From Maribacter sp. (GTDB taxonomy: Bacteria; Bacteroidota; Bacteroidia; Flavobacteriales; Flavobacteriaceae), in the NCBI RefSeq assembly GCF_016744255.1, contig NZ_JADGES010000026.1, forward strand, positions 1 through 36,534: 36,534 nucleotides of DNA, given 5' to 3'. Below, piece by piece: positions 13,871-22,889 of this stretch. Positions within the stretch are counted from its first letter, which is position 1, and each line of letters begins with the position of its first letter. The notes beneath the pieces are model-generated. The model was not told the DNA's origin, did not search any database, and worked only from the letters and a program-made list of their open reading frames with translations. Both the position numbers and the translations under genes were made by a program.

Positions 13871-16324
13871 ATGAGACTACACCCAACTGTACTTTACCAG
13901 AACATAAAACCGCTAAAAACTAAAATATTACTAGCTATAACTCTAAGTTTATTTTTTTTAAATTCCAGTAGTTATGGGCAAGATTACATACTAACAGGCA
14001 CTGTAAATAACAGTAATAAAACTGGTATATACTTAGCAAATATTATGGTTTATAATGCTAAAGATACTACCATTGTAAAAGGAGCTATTTCTGAAGAAAA
14101 CGGAGATTTTAAAATAAACAGTATCAAAGAAGGTGCTTACCTAATAAGTGCTAGTTACATAGGGAACACTTCCGAATATAAAGAAATACATCTCTATAAA
14201 GATTTAAACATTGGGGTTCTTTACATTAATAACATTAATACCCTCGAAGGCGCAACAGTAATTGCAAAATCACCAACAGTACAACGCAAAGCTGACCGAT
14301 TAATTTTTAACATTAAAAACACAACGCTTGTAGATGTTAGCCTAGAAGATGTTTTAAAAAAAACGCCTGGCGTACTTATTTTAAAGGATAAATTAACCAT
14401 AAAAGGCTCTGGTGATGTAGGTGTAATGATTAATGGTAAAAAGATAAACTTGCCTAAAAATGATATTATGAATTTACTTTCTGGTACTATGGCTACTAAT
14501 GTAGAAAGTATAGAAGTAATTACTACACCACCTGCTAAATACAGTGCCGAAGGCGGTATGCTGATAAATATAAAAATGTCTAAAGACATAACTCCTGGTT
14601 ATACCGGATCCCTATTTAATAGATACAAATTAGGTGTATTACCAAAACACACCGTTGGTTTTGATAATTTTTTTAAGGGGAAAGATATTTCCTTTTCTAT
14701 GAATTATAGCTACATAGATTCTAAGAAAATCATAAGAAATAAATATATCACCAATTTTACAGATGCTAATAATATTAGTACTATATGGAATGAAAATCGA
14801 GATTTTCATAGGTATGAAAAAATACATACCGCCAACCTTTTCTTAGACTACACACTAAACAAAAAAAACACTATTAGCATTTCCTCCTTAAACAGCTGGC
14901 AACCAAAATTTGACAAACCCTACACTTCTAAGGTATCTATTAATGATGTAAATAACCTAGTAAATTCTAGTTTTTATACAGAAAACAAAACTCAAAAGCC
15001 CAAGCTAAATTCTTCTATTTATGTAGATTTTAAACGCAAACTAGCAAAAAAAGGAGCCACACTTTCTTTTGCGACACATTACACCTATTTTAAAAACAAA
15101 AATAACCAACAAAGCTACACTAACTTTTATAACAACACTGGTAACAAAATCAATGAAAATAGCTTTACCACTGACGCAAACCAACAAATAGATTTATTTA
15201 ACATCCAAATAGATTTAACATACCCTATAGGCAAAAAAGCTACTTTTGAAGTAGGAACCCGCTATGCTTTTATAGATTCCGAAAGCTATATAAACCAAAA
15301 TGGGGTTAATCAGAACACAACAAACTTTACGTTAACAGACCGTGGAAATTTCACCTATAATGAAGATGTTTTTGCTGCCTACACCTCTTTCGCTAAGGAA
15401 TGGAAAAAATGGGAACTAAATACTGGGTTACGTGTAGAACAAACGAAAACACTTGGCATAGAACGTACCTTAGCTACCAAAACCAAAAAATCTTATTTAG
15501 AGTTGTTTCCTTCTTTTTCTATTTTGTATACCGCAAATAAAAAAGACCAATTTAATCTTTACGCCTATAGGCGTATTTACAGACCTAGATATGAGGACAT
15601 AAACCCATATCAATCTTTTTTAAATAATTTCACTGTTAAAGAAGGTGACCCTAATTTAAAACCTTCCTATAGGAGCTTTTTAGCATTGAATTATGCACAT
15701 AATAATGAATATTACTTTGAAGCTTATATACGTAAAGAAAAAAACTATTTAAGCCAACTCACTTTTCAAGATAACAACCTAAACATTGTACGTTTAATAA
15801 GTTCTAACCTAGAAAGTGAATTTTCTTATGGGTTAGACTTTTCATACTACAAAGACGTAACAAAAAGTTGGAACTGTTATGTTTTGTCTTCTTATTTCTT
15901 TAGTGAAAATAGATTTAATGATATAAATACAAACCAATTATATGACAATGGCGTTTGGTCTTTTTTTCTTAGAACTATTAACACCTTTACATTTTTACAA
16001 GATCGTAGCTTAACGGCTGATTTTTCTTTTGATTATCTTTCTAAATTAAGCGATAAAAATAGTGTGCAATCTGGGTATAATGAATTTAGCGTTTCGATAC
16101 GTAAATCTTTTTGGAAAAATAAAGCTAGCGCCTCTCTAGGAGTTACAGATATATTTAAACAAGGGAACATATTTAGTACTATTAATTTCGCTGACCAATA
16201 TAGCACTTGGAACTACAGACCAGAAACAAGATTATTAACCTTAGGCTTCCGTTATAAATTTGGAAATACTAAAATTAAGAGCAACAAAAAACGCAAACAA
16301 ACAGCAGAAAGAAAAAGAATATAA
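13871..16324 (+). CDS. TonB-dependent receptor-like outer membrane beta-barrel protein
   Basis: 817 residues. A basic N-terminus and hydrophobic core (about 17-30) end in SSSYGQ, giving a likely signal peptidase site near residue 37. Residues 38-110 form a carboxypeptidase-regulatory-like beta sandwich. Residues 140-225 resemble a plug (VSLEDVLKKTPGVLI; VESIEVITTPPAKYSAEGG). The rest is the large barrel of the OMP_b-brl_3 type (YAYRRIYRPRYEDINPYQSF; GDPNLKPSYRSFLALNYAHN). Such proteins sit in the outer membrane, but many have no known ligand. No SusD partner follows, so polysaccharide uptake is not suggested. It stands alone, divergent from pyc. Confidence 0.85.
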   Translation: MRLHPTVLYQNIKPLKTKILLAITLSLFFLNSSSYGQDYILTGTVNNSNKTGIYLANIMVYNAKDTTIVKGAISEENGDFKINSIKEGAYLISASYIGNTSEYKEIHLYKDLNIGVLYINNINTLEGATVIAKSPTVQRKADRLIFNIKNTTLVDVSLEDVLKKTPGVLILKDKLTIKGSGDVGVMINGKKINLPKNDIMNLLSGTMATNVESIEVITTPPAKYSAEGGMLINIKMSKDITPGYTGSLFNRYKLGVLPKHTVGFDNFFKGKDISFSMNYSYIDSKKIIRNKYITNFTDANNISTIWNENRDFHRYEKIHTANLFLDYTLNKKNTISISSLNSWQPKFDKPYTSKVSINDVNNLVNSSFYTENKTQKPKLNSSIYVDFKRKLAKKGATLSFATHYTYFKNKNNQQSYTNFYNNTGNKINENSFTTDANQQIDLFNIQIDLTYPIGKKATFEVGTRYAFIDSESYINQNGVNQNTTNFTLTDRGNFTYNEDVFAAYTSFAKEWKKWELNTGLRVEQTKTLGIERTLATKTKKSYLELFPSFSILYTANKKDQFNLYAYRRIYRPRYEDINPYQSFLNNFTVKEGDPNLKPSYRSFLALNYAHNNEYYFEAYIRKEKNYLSQLTFQDNNLNIVRLISSNLESEFSYGLDFSYYKDVTKSWNCYVLSSYFFSENRFNDINTNQLYDNGVWSFFLRTINTFTFLQDRSLTADFSFDYLSKLSDKNSVQSGYNEFSVSIRKSFWKNKASASLGVTDIFKQGNIFSTINFADQYSTWNYRPETRLLTLGFRYKFGNTKIKSNKKRKQTAERKRI

Positions 16325-16340
16325 TCCAAAATTTATTGGT

Positions 16341-17102
16341 CTACCTAATAAAAACGGGCTCGTTTTCTTTTAATGTATGTGCCTGGCTAAATTGATAATC
16401 GTCTAGATTAAAACCTTTAATATCTTCTAAAGTAACTGCATTGGTATTTACAATATAACGAACCATAGAACCTCTTGCTTTCTTAGCATAGAAGCTAATT
16501 ATTTTCAGCTTATCATTTTTCCAATCTTTAAAAATTGGCGTTATCACAGGAGTTTTTAGAGACTTTACATCAATAGAAAAAAAATATTCGTTACTAGCAA
16601 GATTTACAAAAAGTTCACCATCCTCTAATTCCGAATTTAAATGAGCAGTAAGTTCTTTTTTCCAAAATTCGTACAAATTACTATTTCTTCCAACTTTTAA
16701 CTTTGTTCCCATTTCTAATCTATAGGGCTGTATTAAATCTAATGGCTTAAGTATGCCATACAAACCAGATAATATACGTAACGATTTTTGTAACGTATCT
16801 AACTTGTTTTCATCCAAACTATAGGCATCTAAACCTTGATACACATCGCCACTAAAAGCATAAACAGCGGGTCTTGCATTACTCGTTGTAAAAGGAACAG
16901 AAAAATCTTGATTTCTTTGCCAGTTTAGCTGCGCTAACTTATCCGAAATATGCATTAGCTCGGACAAATCTTTAGGTTTTTTCTTAGCCAAAACCTTGTT
17001 CAACTTTACCGATTCTTCGATAAATTTAGGCTGTGTAAATTTTCCTGTTGGCAATTTAGTATCAAAGTCCAATGACTTTGCCGGAGAAATAACAATTTTC
17101 AT
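16341..17102 (-). CDS. yaaA: Peroxide stress protein YaaA
   Basis: 253 residues from the ATG at 17100-17102; an upstream TTG frame extension to 17159 is rejected because family members begin [13 protein letters not shown]. The YaaA/DUF328 signature runs through the protein: [41 protein letters not shown] and [10 protein letters not shown], with a conserved basic [10 protein letters not shown] near the C-terminus. In E. coli the protein limits free iron and protects DNA from peroxide. It converges on the outer-membrane receptor gene 16 bases away. Confidence 0.92.
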   Translation of the reverse strand: MKIVISPAKSLDFDTKLPTGKFTQPKFIEESVKLNKVLAKKKPKDLSELMHISDKLAQLNWQRNQDFSVPFTTSNARPAVYAFSGDVYQGLDAYSLDENKLDTLQKSLRILSGLYGILKPLDLIQPYRLEMGTKLKVGRNSNLYEFWKKELTAHLNSELEDGELFVNLASNEYFFSIDVKSLKTPVITPIFKDWKNDKLKIISFYAKKARGSMVRYIVNTNAVTLEDIKGFNLDDYQFSQAHTLKENEPVFIR

Positions 17103-17198
17103 TTTCTTACAAATTAGAATATAAAAATAATAAGGATTCACTAGATTAACTAGCTCCAATGAAAAGACTTTTCAATACTATTATTGATGAAATTTATA

Positions 17199-18227
17199 CT
17201 ACTGGCTATTTTTTGTGTATTGCTTCCATTTTTCAATACAATTAGCTATATCTTCTGGAATTTCAGAGTCAAAACTCATTTTTTCTCCCGTTACCGGATG
17301 CACAAAACCTAAGGTTTTTGCATGTAACGCCTGTCGTGGTAAAATCTTAAAAGCGTTATCTACAAATTGCTTGTACTTGGTAAATGTGGTTCCTTTTAAA
17401 ATTCTTTCTCCACCATACCGTTCATCATTAAAAAGCGTATGTCCAATATGTTTCATATGAACTCTAATTTGGTGTGTTCTTCCTGTTTCTAACTTGCAAG
17501 AAACTAAAGTAACATACCCCAAACGTTCTATGACCTTATAATGAGTGACTGCCTCTTTCCCCTGTTCTCCTTCCGGAAAAACATGCATTTGCAATCTATT
17601 TTTAGGATGCCTACCTACATGACCTTCGACAGTGCCTTCATCCTCTTCTACGTTCCCCCAAACTAAGGCTACATATTCTCTTTCGGATGTTTTATCGAAA
17701 AACTGCTTGGACAAATGAGTCATGGCTGCTTCTGTCTTAGCTATAACCAAAAGACCCGAGGTATCTTTATCTATTCTATGTACTAATCCTGGGCGTTCAT
17801 TACTATTTGCTGGTAAATTATCTACATGAAAAATAAGAGCGTTAATAAGGGTTCCAGAATAATTACCATGTCCAGGATGTACTACCATGCCTGCAGGTTT
17901 ATTGACCACCATAAGTACATCATCCTCATAAACAACATCTATAGGAATATCTTCAGGAACCAGTAAAAATTCGTGTGGAGGGTGCTCAAAAAGTACTTTT
18001 ACTTCGTCCCCAGCTTTTACCTTATAGTTCTGCTTTACCACCTTATCATTCACCCAAATATGTCCTCCTCGTGCAGATTGTTGAATTTTATTTCGAGTAG
18101 CATTTTCAATAAAATTCATTAAAAATTTATCTACTCGTAGTGGTTCTTGTCCTTTAGATGCTACTACTTTATGATGCTCATAAAGTTCTCCTTCATTTGG
18201 CTCTGGGCCTTCTTCTATTGGTACCAT
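17199..18227 (-). CDS. rluD: RluA-family 23S rRNA pseudouridine synthase (RluD-like)
   Basis: 342 residues. The N-terminal S4 RNA-binding domain (about 30-90, RVDKFLMNF to GDEVKVLFE) is followed by the RluA catalytic domain with HRIDKDTSGLLV, in which Asp153 is the catalytic residue. VNKPAGMVVHPG and ETGRTHQIRVHMKHIGH are further family blocks. RluD-like enzymes modify uridines of helix 69 of 23S rRNA; the exact target here is inferred. It starts three bases after the stop of the PASTA gene and is co-transcribed with it. Confidence 0.9.
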   Translation of the reverse strand: MVPIEEGPEPNEGELYEHHKVVASKGQEPLRVDKFLMNFIENATRNKIQQSARGGHIWVNDKVVKQNYKVKAGDEVKVLFEHPPHEFLLVPEDIPIDVVYEDDVLMVVNKPAGMVVHPGHGNYSGTLINALIFHVDNLPANSNERPGLVHRIDKDTSGLLVIAKTEAAMTHLSKQFFDKTSEREYVALVWGNVEEDEGTVEGHVGRHPKNRLQMHVFPEGEQGKEAVTHYKVIERLGYVTLVSCKLETGRTHQIRVHMKHIGHTLFNDERYGGERILKGTTFTKYKQFVDNAFKILPRQALHAKTLGFVHPVTGEKMSFDSEIPEDIANCIEKWKQYTKNSQ

Positions 18228-18230
18228 ATA

Positions 18231-18818
18231 TTATTCTGAATCTGACTTAATTTGTGCTCTTGACGTAATATTACCATTCCCGCACACCAACTCTACTTTA
18301 GAAGTCTTTGGTAGCTTATCTCCTGGTTTAATCATTTTTCCTTTATACTTTATAGTATACACCATGTCTTTACCAAGTTCATTTATATAGGTAACTCTTT
18401 GTACATCTAAGCCTACAGCACGCAACATAGAAGTAGCATTCCTCTGTGTTACTTGTATAATTTTAGGTACTGTAACCTTTTTATAGCCCGAAGGATTAAC
18501 CGTAAAATATATTTTTCTATTCTCTTTTACTTTATTACCAGCCTCTGGATTTTGCTCAATAATAGAAAATCGTGGATAATCGGGATTATAATTCGCAGAA
18601 TCTAACACCTCATAACGCAACCCAGCTTCTTCTACCGATTTACGCATATCCATTACAGACATTTTAGCAAAATCTGGAACTTCTACAAACTCCCCATGAT
18701 TAGTAGTGCCGTTCAACCAACGTAACATTACAAATATTAAAATTACTAAGACAACTAGGGCTAAACCTAGTTGAATTAAAAAAGATTTACTTTTTAAAAA
18801 TCTAAATAAATTTCTCAT
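18231..18818 (-). CDS. Membrane-anchored PASTA-domain protein
   Basis: 195 residues from the ATG at 18816-18818; the upstream TTG is unlikely. One transmembrane helix (about residues 14-32, LGLALVVLVILIFVML) anchors at least two PASTA repeats in the periplasm (VPDFAKMSVMDMRKSVEEAG; VPKIIQVTQRNATSMLRAVG). PASTA domains bind peptidoglycan or lipid II fragments in other systems, but here there is no kinase or PBP domain attached. It heads an operon with rluD and is divergent from ddl, a genuine cell-wall precursor gene. Confidence 0.88.
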   Translation of the reverse strand: MRNLFRFLKSKSFLIQLGLALVVLVILIFVMLRWLNGTTNHGEFVEVPDFAKMSVMDMRKSVEEAGLRYEVLDSANYNPDYPRFSIIEQNPEAGNKVKENRKIYFTVNPSGYKKVTVPKIIQVTQRNATSMLRAVGLDVQRVTYINELGKDMVYTIKYKGKMIKPGDKLPKTSKVELVCGNGNITSRAQIKSDSE

Positions 18819-18836
18819 GGAGTATAATTGACCTGA

Positions 18837-18844
18837 CAAATATA
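18837..18844 (-). promoter_or_regulatory. -7 box of the PASTA/rluD operon
   Basis: On the minus strand TATATTTG matches TAnnTTTG exactly, about 18 bases before the PASTA ATG. No TTG is seen at the proper upstream distance, so the call rests on the -7 box alone. Confidence 0.45.
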
Positions 18845-18916
18845 GGAAACGGATTGCTTTTTTCTTTACTTTGAAGTATTGTTATTTAATTTAGAAAAAA
18901 GTAATTACAGATTCAT

Positions 18917-19891
18917 ATGAAAAAGAAAGTAGCCATTATAATGGGCGGTTACTCTAGCGAATACAAAATATCTTTAAAGAGTGGTACTGTTGTTTATGAG
19001 TATTTAGATAAAGCTTTTTTTGACGCTTACCGCATTCATATATTTAAAGATAAGTGGATTTATGTAGCTCCAGACAATACAGAACACCTCGTTAACAAAG
19101 ACGATTTTTCTGTTTTAATAAATAATAAAACTATTCATTTCGATTGTGTTTTTAATGCCATTCATGGTTCCCCAGGAGAAGACGGACTTATGCAAGGATA
19201 TTTTGAATTATTAGGAATACCGCAAACCTCATGCGATTACTACCAAGCTGCTTTAACATTTAACAAAAGAGATTTACTAAGTGTTTTAAAAGCCTACGGA
19301 ATTAAATCCGCAGCATCTTACTATTTAAATTTAGGAGATACGATTGATGAAGACGCAATTATTAACAAAGTGAAACTCCCTTGCTTCGTAAAAGCTAATA
19401 AAGCAGGTAGTAGTTTTGGCATTTCTAAAGTACATAAGAAAGAAGATTTACAAGCTGCTATTGACAATGCTTACAAAGAGGATGATGAAATAATCATCGA
19501 AAGCTTCCTTAATGGAACAGAGGTCTCTGTAGGTGTTATAAAATATAAAGGAGAAACTAAAGTATTACCTATCACTGAAATTGTTACGGAAAACGACTTC
19601 TTTGATTATGAAGCAAAATATGAAGGTAAATCTAAAGAAATAACTCCAGCAAGATTAAGTAAAATACAAGAAGAAAACGTTATTAAAGCTGCAAAAAAGG
19701 CGTATGATGTTTTAAAAATGAAAGGTTTTTCTAGAAGCGAATTTATTTTTATAGGGGACGAACCCTATATGTTAGAAATGAACACTACTCCTGGCCTAAC
19801 AACAGAAAGTATTCTACCTGAGCAAGCCCAAAAAGCAGGGATATCCTTAGGAGATTTATTTAAAAATGCTATTGACGAAGTATTGCAATAA
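18917..19891 (+). CDS. ddl: D-alanine--D-alanine ligase
   Basis: 324 residues, normal length. The enzyme joins two D-alanines with ATP to make the terminal dipeptide of peptidoglycan precursors in the cytosol. Visible family blocks: KVAIIMGGYSSEYKIS at the N-terminus, FNAIHGSPGEDGLMQGYFEL, the ATP-grasp segments LPCFVKANKAGSSFGISKV and EIIIESFLNGTEVSVGV, and the metal-binding YMLEMNTTPGLT near the C-terminus. It is divergent from the PASTA/rluD pair and followed 18 bases later by coaD. Confidence 0.95.
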   Translation: MKKKVAIIMGGYSSEYKISLKSGTVVYEYLDKAFFDAYRIHIFKDKWIYVAPDNTEHLVNKDDFSVLINNKTIHFDCVFNAIHGSPGEDGLMQGYFELLGIPQTSCDYYQAALTFNKRDLLSVLKAYGIKSAASYYLNLGDTIDEDAIINKVKLPCFVKANKAGSSFGISKVHKKEDLQAAIDNAYKEDDEIIIESFLNGTEVSVGVIKYKGETKVLPITEIVTENDFFDYEAKYEGKSKEITPARLSKIQEENVIKAAKKAYDVLKMKGFSRSEFIFIGDEPYMLEMNTTPGLTTESILPEQAQKAGISLGDLFKNAIDEVLQ

Positions 19892-19909
19892 AACATGTAA
19901 TTTTACCGT

Positions 19910-20368
19910 ATGAGACGAGCAATTTTCCCAGGATCCTTTGATCCACTAACATTGGGCCATCAAGATATTATAGAAAGAGGACTACCCCTTTTTGATGAAC
20001 TTATTATTGCCATAGGAAAGAATGCGGATAAAAAATACATGTTTAGCCTAGAAGAAAGGATTAGTTTTATTACAGAAGCTTTTAAAAACGAACCTAAAAT
20101 TAAGATACTTACCTACGAAGGTTTAACTGTTGATTTTTGCAAAAAAGAAAATGCAGCGTTTATTTTACGTGGATTACGGAATCCTGCTGATTTTGAATTC
20201 GAAAAAGCCATTGCCCATACCAACAGAAAACTAGCGGAGATAGAAACGGTATTCCTACTTACTTCTTCTGGCAAATCTTTTATTAGCTCCTCTATTGTAA
20301 GAGACGTAATTCGTAATGGTGGCGACTACACCATTCTTGTTCCACCCACAGTTATAGTTAAAAAATAA
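19910..20368 (+). CDS. coaD: Pantetheine-phosphate adenylyltransferase
   Basis: 152 residues, full length. It adenylylates 4'-phosphopantetheine to dephospho-CoA, the fourth step from pantothenate to CoA. The nucleotidyltransferase motif FPGSFDPLTLGHQD has the T/HxGH pair (Gly16-His17), and SGKSFISSSIVRDV is the C-terminal ISSS phosphate-binding loop. RGLRNPADFEFEKAIA is the CoaD-specific central block. Tandem with ddl on the same strand. Confidence 0.95.
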   Translation: MRRAIFPGSFDPLTLGHQDIIERGLPLFDELIIAIGKNADKKYMFSLEERISFITEAFKNEPKIKILTYEGLTVDFCKKENAAFILRGLRNPADFEFEKAIAHTNRKLAEIETVFLLTSSGKSFISSSIVRDVIRNGGDYTILVPPTVIVKK

Positions 20369-20467
20369 TTCTTACAAGACAAACGAAAACCCTTGTTTTT
20401 AAAAGGTACTCATTTATCTTTTTTTATGTTATTTCGTAGGAAAATACTTTCATGAGCTAAAATTATA

Positions 20468-20475
20468 TACCTTTG
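20468..20475 (+). promoter_or_regulatory. -7 box of the histidine kinase operon
   Basis: TACCTTTG matches TAnnTTTG exactly in the gap after coaD, with a TTTC at about the right distance upstream. It lies roughly 100 bases before the kinase ATG. Confidence 0.45.
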
Positions 20476-20576
20476 CCATTGTTTATCTAACAGAACACAA
20501 CTCCTTTTAGCCTGTTCACAACAAACCTTCAGATATTTTGCATAATCATATTACTTTAGTAGGAAAATACGACAAA

Positions 20577-22427
20577 ATGCTGAAGAAGGATTTAAAAGTT
20601 GCGAACAATTATTTAATAAAACAATTACCAAAAGCCACTGCTTTTATCAACAAAAAGTTCGAGGTTATACATGCGTCTGATCAATGGATTAATGGTTTTT
20701 ATTTTAAAAATAATGTAGTCTTTGGCAAATCTATTTTCACTCTTTTTAATGCAAACAATCAGGATTGGAAAATAATCCTTGAAAAATGCTTTACAGGACA
20801 ACCCAGCGAATTATTTACCACAAAAATAAAAGACCAGAATAATAACAACCAATGGTTTGAATGGTCTAATATCCCCTGGTATGATGACAATGAGAATGTT
20901 ATAGGAGCCATAATACAAGCAGAAAACATAACCTCTAGAACTATTGAGGAATTGCGGATAAAGAAATTAGAAACGATACTTCATGAAAAATCCGAAATTG
21001 CTAAAATTGGCACATGGGGATATGATGCACTAACGCAAAAAGGAAATTGGTGCGATGTGAGTAAAGAAATTCATGACGTAACAGAAAATATAGATTTATC
21101 ACTAGATTCAATTATAGAATTCTACAAAGACGGATTTAGTAGAAATAGAATATCTATGGCAATTCATAACGCCATGACCAAAGGTACTTCTTGGTCCGAA
21201 AAACTAGAAGTAACCACTACTAATGGAACAAGTAAATGGGTTGTCTCTACTGGTAAACCTATATACAAAAACGATGAATTTCAGGGCTTACTTGGAACTA
21301 TACACGATATAGATAACCAAGTACATTCCAAAATAAAAACTAAGGAAAATGAGCATTTACTAAAAACCTTAATAGACAATTTACCATTAAACGTTTATAT
21401 TAAAGATACAGAATCTAGAAAAATATTAGTAAATAAGGCTGAGTGTGAATATATGGGGGTTAACGCTCCAGATGAATTATTAGGCAAAACCGATTTTGAT
21501 TTCTTTAAAAAAGAAGTCGCTCAAGAAAATAGAAAAGATGATATTAGTGTTATAAAATCTCTTAAACCTATTCTAGGTAAAGAAACTGTTAGTATTAAAA
21601 AAGACGGTACAATTACCACTTTTCTTACCTCTAAAATTCCTCTTACCGATAATAATGGCGATGCTTATGGTATTGTAGGGATAAGTACAGATATAACACA
21701 TTTAAAACAAAAAGAGAAGGAGTTAAGAGACTTAATAAATGTTACCTCTTTGCAAAATAAAAAACTAATTAATTTTGCTCATATTGTTTCTCACAATTTA
21801 AGGTCGCACACTGCTAATTTTTCGATGCTACTAGATTTTTTAGTTAACGAAAAGGAAGAAGCAGAAAAAGAAAGTATTCTAAATATGCTTAGAAATGCAT
21901 CGGACAATTTACTAGATACGCTAGATAATCTTAACGAGGTTGTTGCCATAAGTAGCAATATTAATCTGGATAAAACACCTATCAACTTAAATAATAAAGT
22001 AGAAAGTGTAAAACAAAATTTATCCGCCTATATTAAAAAGAATAAAGCAACAATAATTAATGAAATACCAAAAAATGCTGAAATAAAAGTTATTCCAGCA
22101 TATGTAGATAGCATATTTATGAATTTTATTACCAATAGCGTTAAATACAAAAACCCAGACAAAGACCCCGTAATAAAAATTAGCATATCTAAAGAAGGTA
22201 ATTACTCCGTGGTTAGTATTACAGATAACGGACTAGGAATTGATCTTAAAAAGTACGGAAACAAACTTTTCGGTATGTACAAAACCTTCCACAAACACAA
22301 AGATTCTAGAGGAATAGGCTTATACATTACAAAGAATCAAGTAGAAGCCATGAATGGAAAAATAACCGTGTCTAGCCAAGTAAATAAGGGAACCACTTTT
22401 AATATATATTTTAATGAAAAAAATTAA
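20577..22427 (+). CDS. PAS-domain sensor histidine kinase
   Basis: 616 residues from the ATG at 20577; a TTG 39 bases upstream also opens the frame (629 residues, numbering used here). No transmembrane helix is seen, so the kinase is cytosolic. Three PAS domains (about 25-130, 150-265, 270-390), the last with a clear YIKDTESRKILVNKAECEYMG start, precede a HisKA-like dimerisation helix with phospho-acceptor His419 (VSHNLRSH). The ATPase domain shows the N box FMNFITNSVKYK, G1 ITDNGLGID and G2 SRGIGLYITK. It overlaps the response regulator gene by 14 bases. The signal sensed is unknown. Confidence 0.9.
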   Translation: MLKKDLKVANNYLIKQLPKATAFINKKFEVIHASDQWINGFYFKNNVVFGKSIFTLFNANNQDWKIILEKCFTGQPSELFTTKIKDQNNNNQWFEWSNIPWYDDNENVIGAIIQAENITSRTIEELRIKKLETILHEKSEIAKIGTWGYDALTQKGNWCDVSKEIHDVTENIDLSLDSIIEFYKDGFSRNRISMAIHNAMTKGTSWSEKLEVTTTNGTSKWVVSTGKPIYKNDEFQGLLGTIHDIDNQVHSKIKTKENEHLLKTLIDNLPLNVYIKDTESRKILVNKAECEYMGVNAPDELLGKTDFDFFKKEVAQENRKDDISVIKSLKPILGKETVSIKKDGTITTFLTSKIPLTDNNGDAYGIVGISTDITHLKQKEKELRDLINVTSLQNKKLINFAHIVSHNLRSHTANFSMLLDFLVNEKEEAEKESILNMLRNASDNLLDTLDNLNEVVAISSNINLDKTPINLNNKVESVKQNLSAYIKKNKATIINEIPKNAEIKVIPAYVDSIFMNFITNSVKYKNPDKDPVIKISISKEGNYSVVSITDNGLGIDLKKYGNKLFGMYKTFHKHKDSRGIGLYITKNQVEAMNGKITVSSQVNKGTTFNIYFNEKN

Positions 22428-22818
22428 TTCTATCTGCATAATAGACGATGACCCGATAACAGTTTTTGGTATTCAAAAAATGCTAAGCCTAGTAACGGAC
22501 TGTAAAGTCATTAGTAAATTTGTAAACGGCAAAGATGCCATTGATGGAATTACTGCCATGGTACAAAATAAGACGCAGTTACCTCAAGTTATTTTTTTAG
22601 ATATTAATATGCCCATCATGGATGGATGGCAATTTTTAGAAGAATTCATAAAACTACCAATTACCCAAGCTATAAGAGTTAATATTGTTACTTCTTCCAT
22701 AGACGATCTAGATCGCAAAAACTGGGAACTCTATAAATCACAAACCCATCATTTAATAACGTTTAACAACAAACCTATTAAAAGGGATGAAATAGAACAG
22801 ATTACCAAAGTAGTATAA
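22414..22818 (+). CDS. Single-domain response regulator
   Basis: 134 residues, a stand-alone receiver domain without output domain. The acidic pocket Asp11-Asp12-Asp13, phospho-acceptor Asp63 (FLDINMPIMDGW), switch Thr93-Ser94 and Lys120-Pro121 are all present. Its start lies inside the kinase gene, so the kinase is the obvious partner. The output is either a protein-protein contact or phosphorelay. This CheY-like protein with variant loops is typical of flavobacterial PAS-kinase pairs. Confidence 0.92.
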   Translation: MKKINSICIIDDDPITVFGIQKMLSLVTDCKVISKFVNGKDAIDGITAMVQNKTQLPQVIFLDINMPIMDGWQFLEEFIKLPITQAIRVNIVTSSIDDLDRKNWELYKSQTHHLITFNNKPIKRDEIEQITKVV

Positions 22819-22843
22819 CACTTTATCCTAGAGATTTTACTTA

Positions 22844-22863
22844 TTTTTACGGTACTGTAAAAA
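22844..22863. promoter_or_regulatory. Near-perfect 20-bp palindrome before the M14 peptidase gene
   Basis: TTTTTACG-GTAC-TGTAAAAA is symmetrical except for one base pair. It lies 25 bases after the response regulator stop and 26 bases before the peptidase ATG. It could be an operator or a weak AT-rich terminator; nothing in the sequence decides which. Confidence 0.3.
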
Positions 22864-22889
22864 AAATACACCCTAAAATAGTTCGTAAA

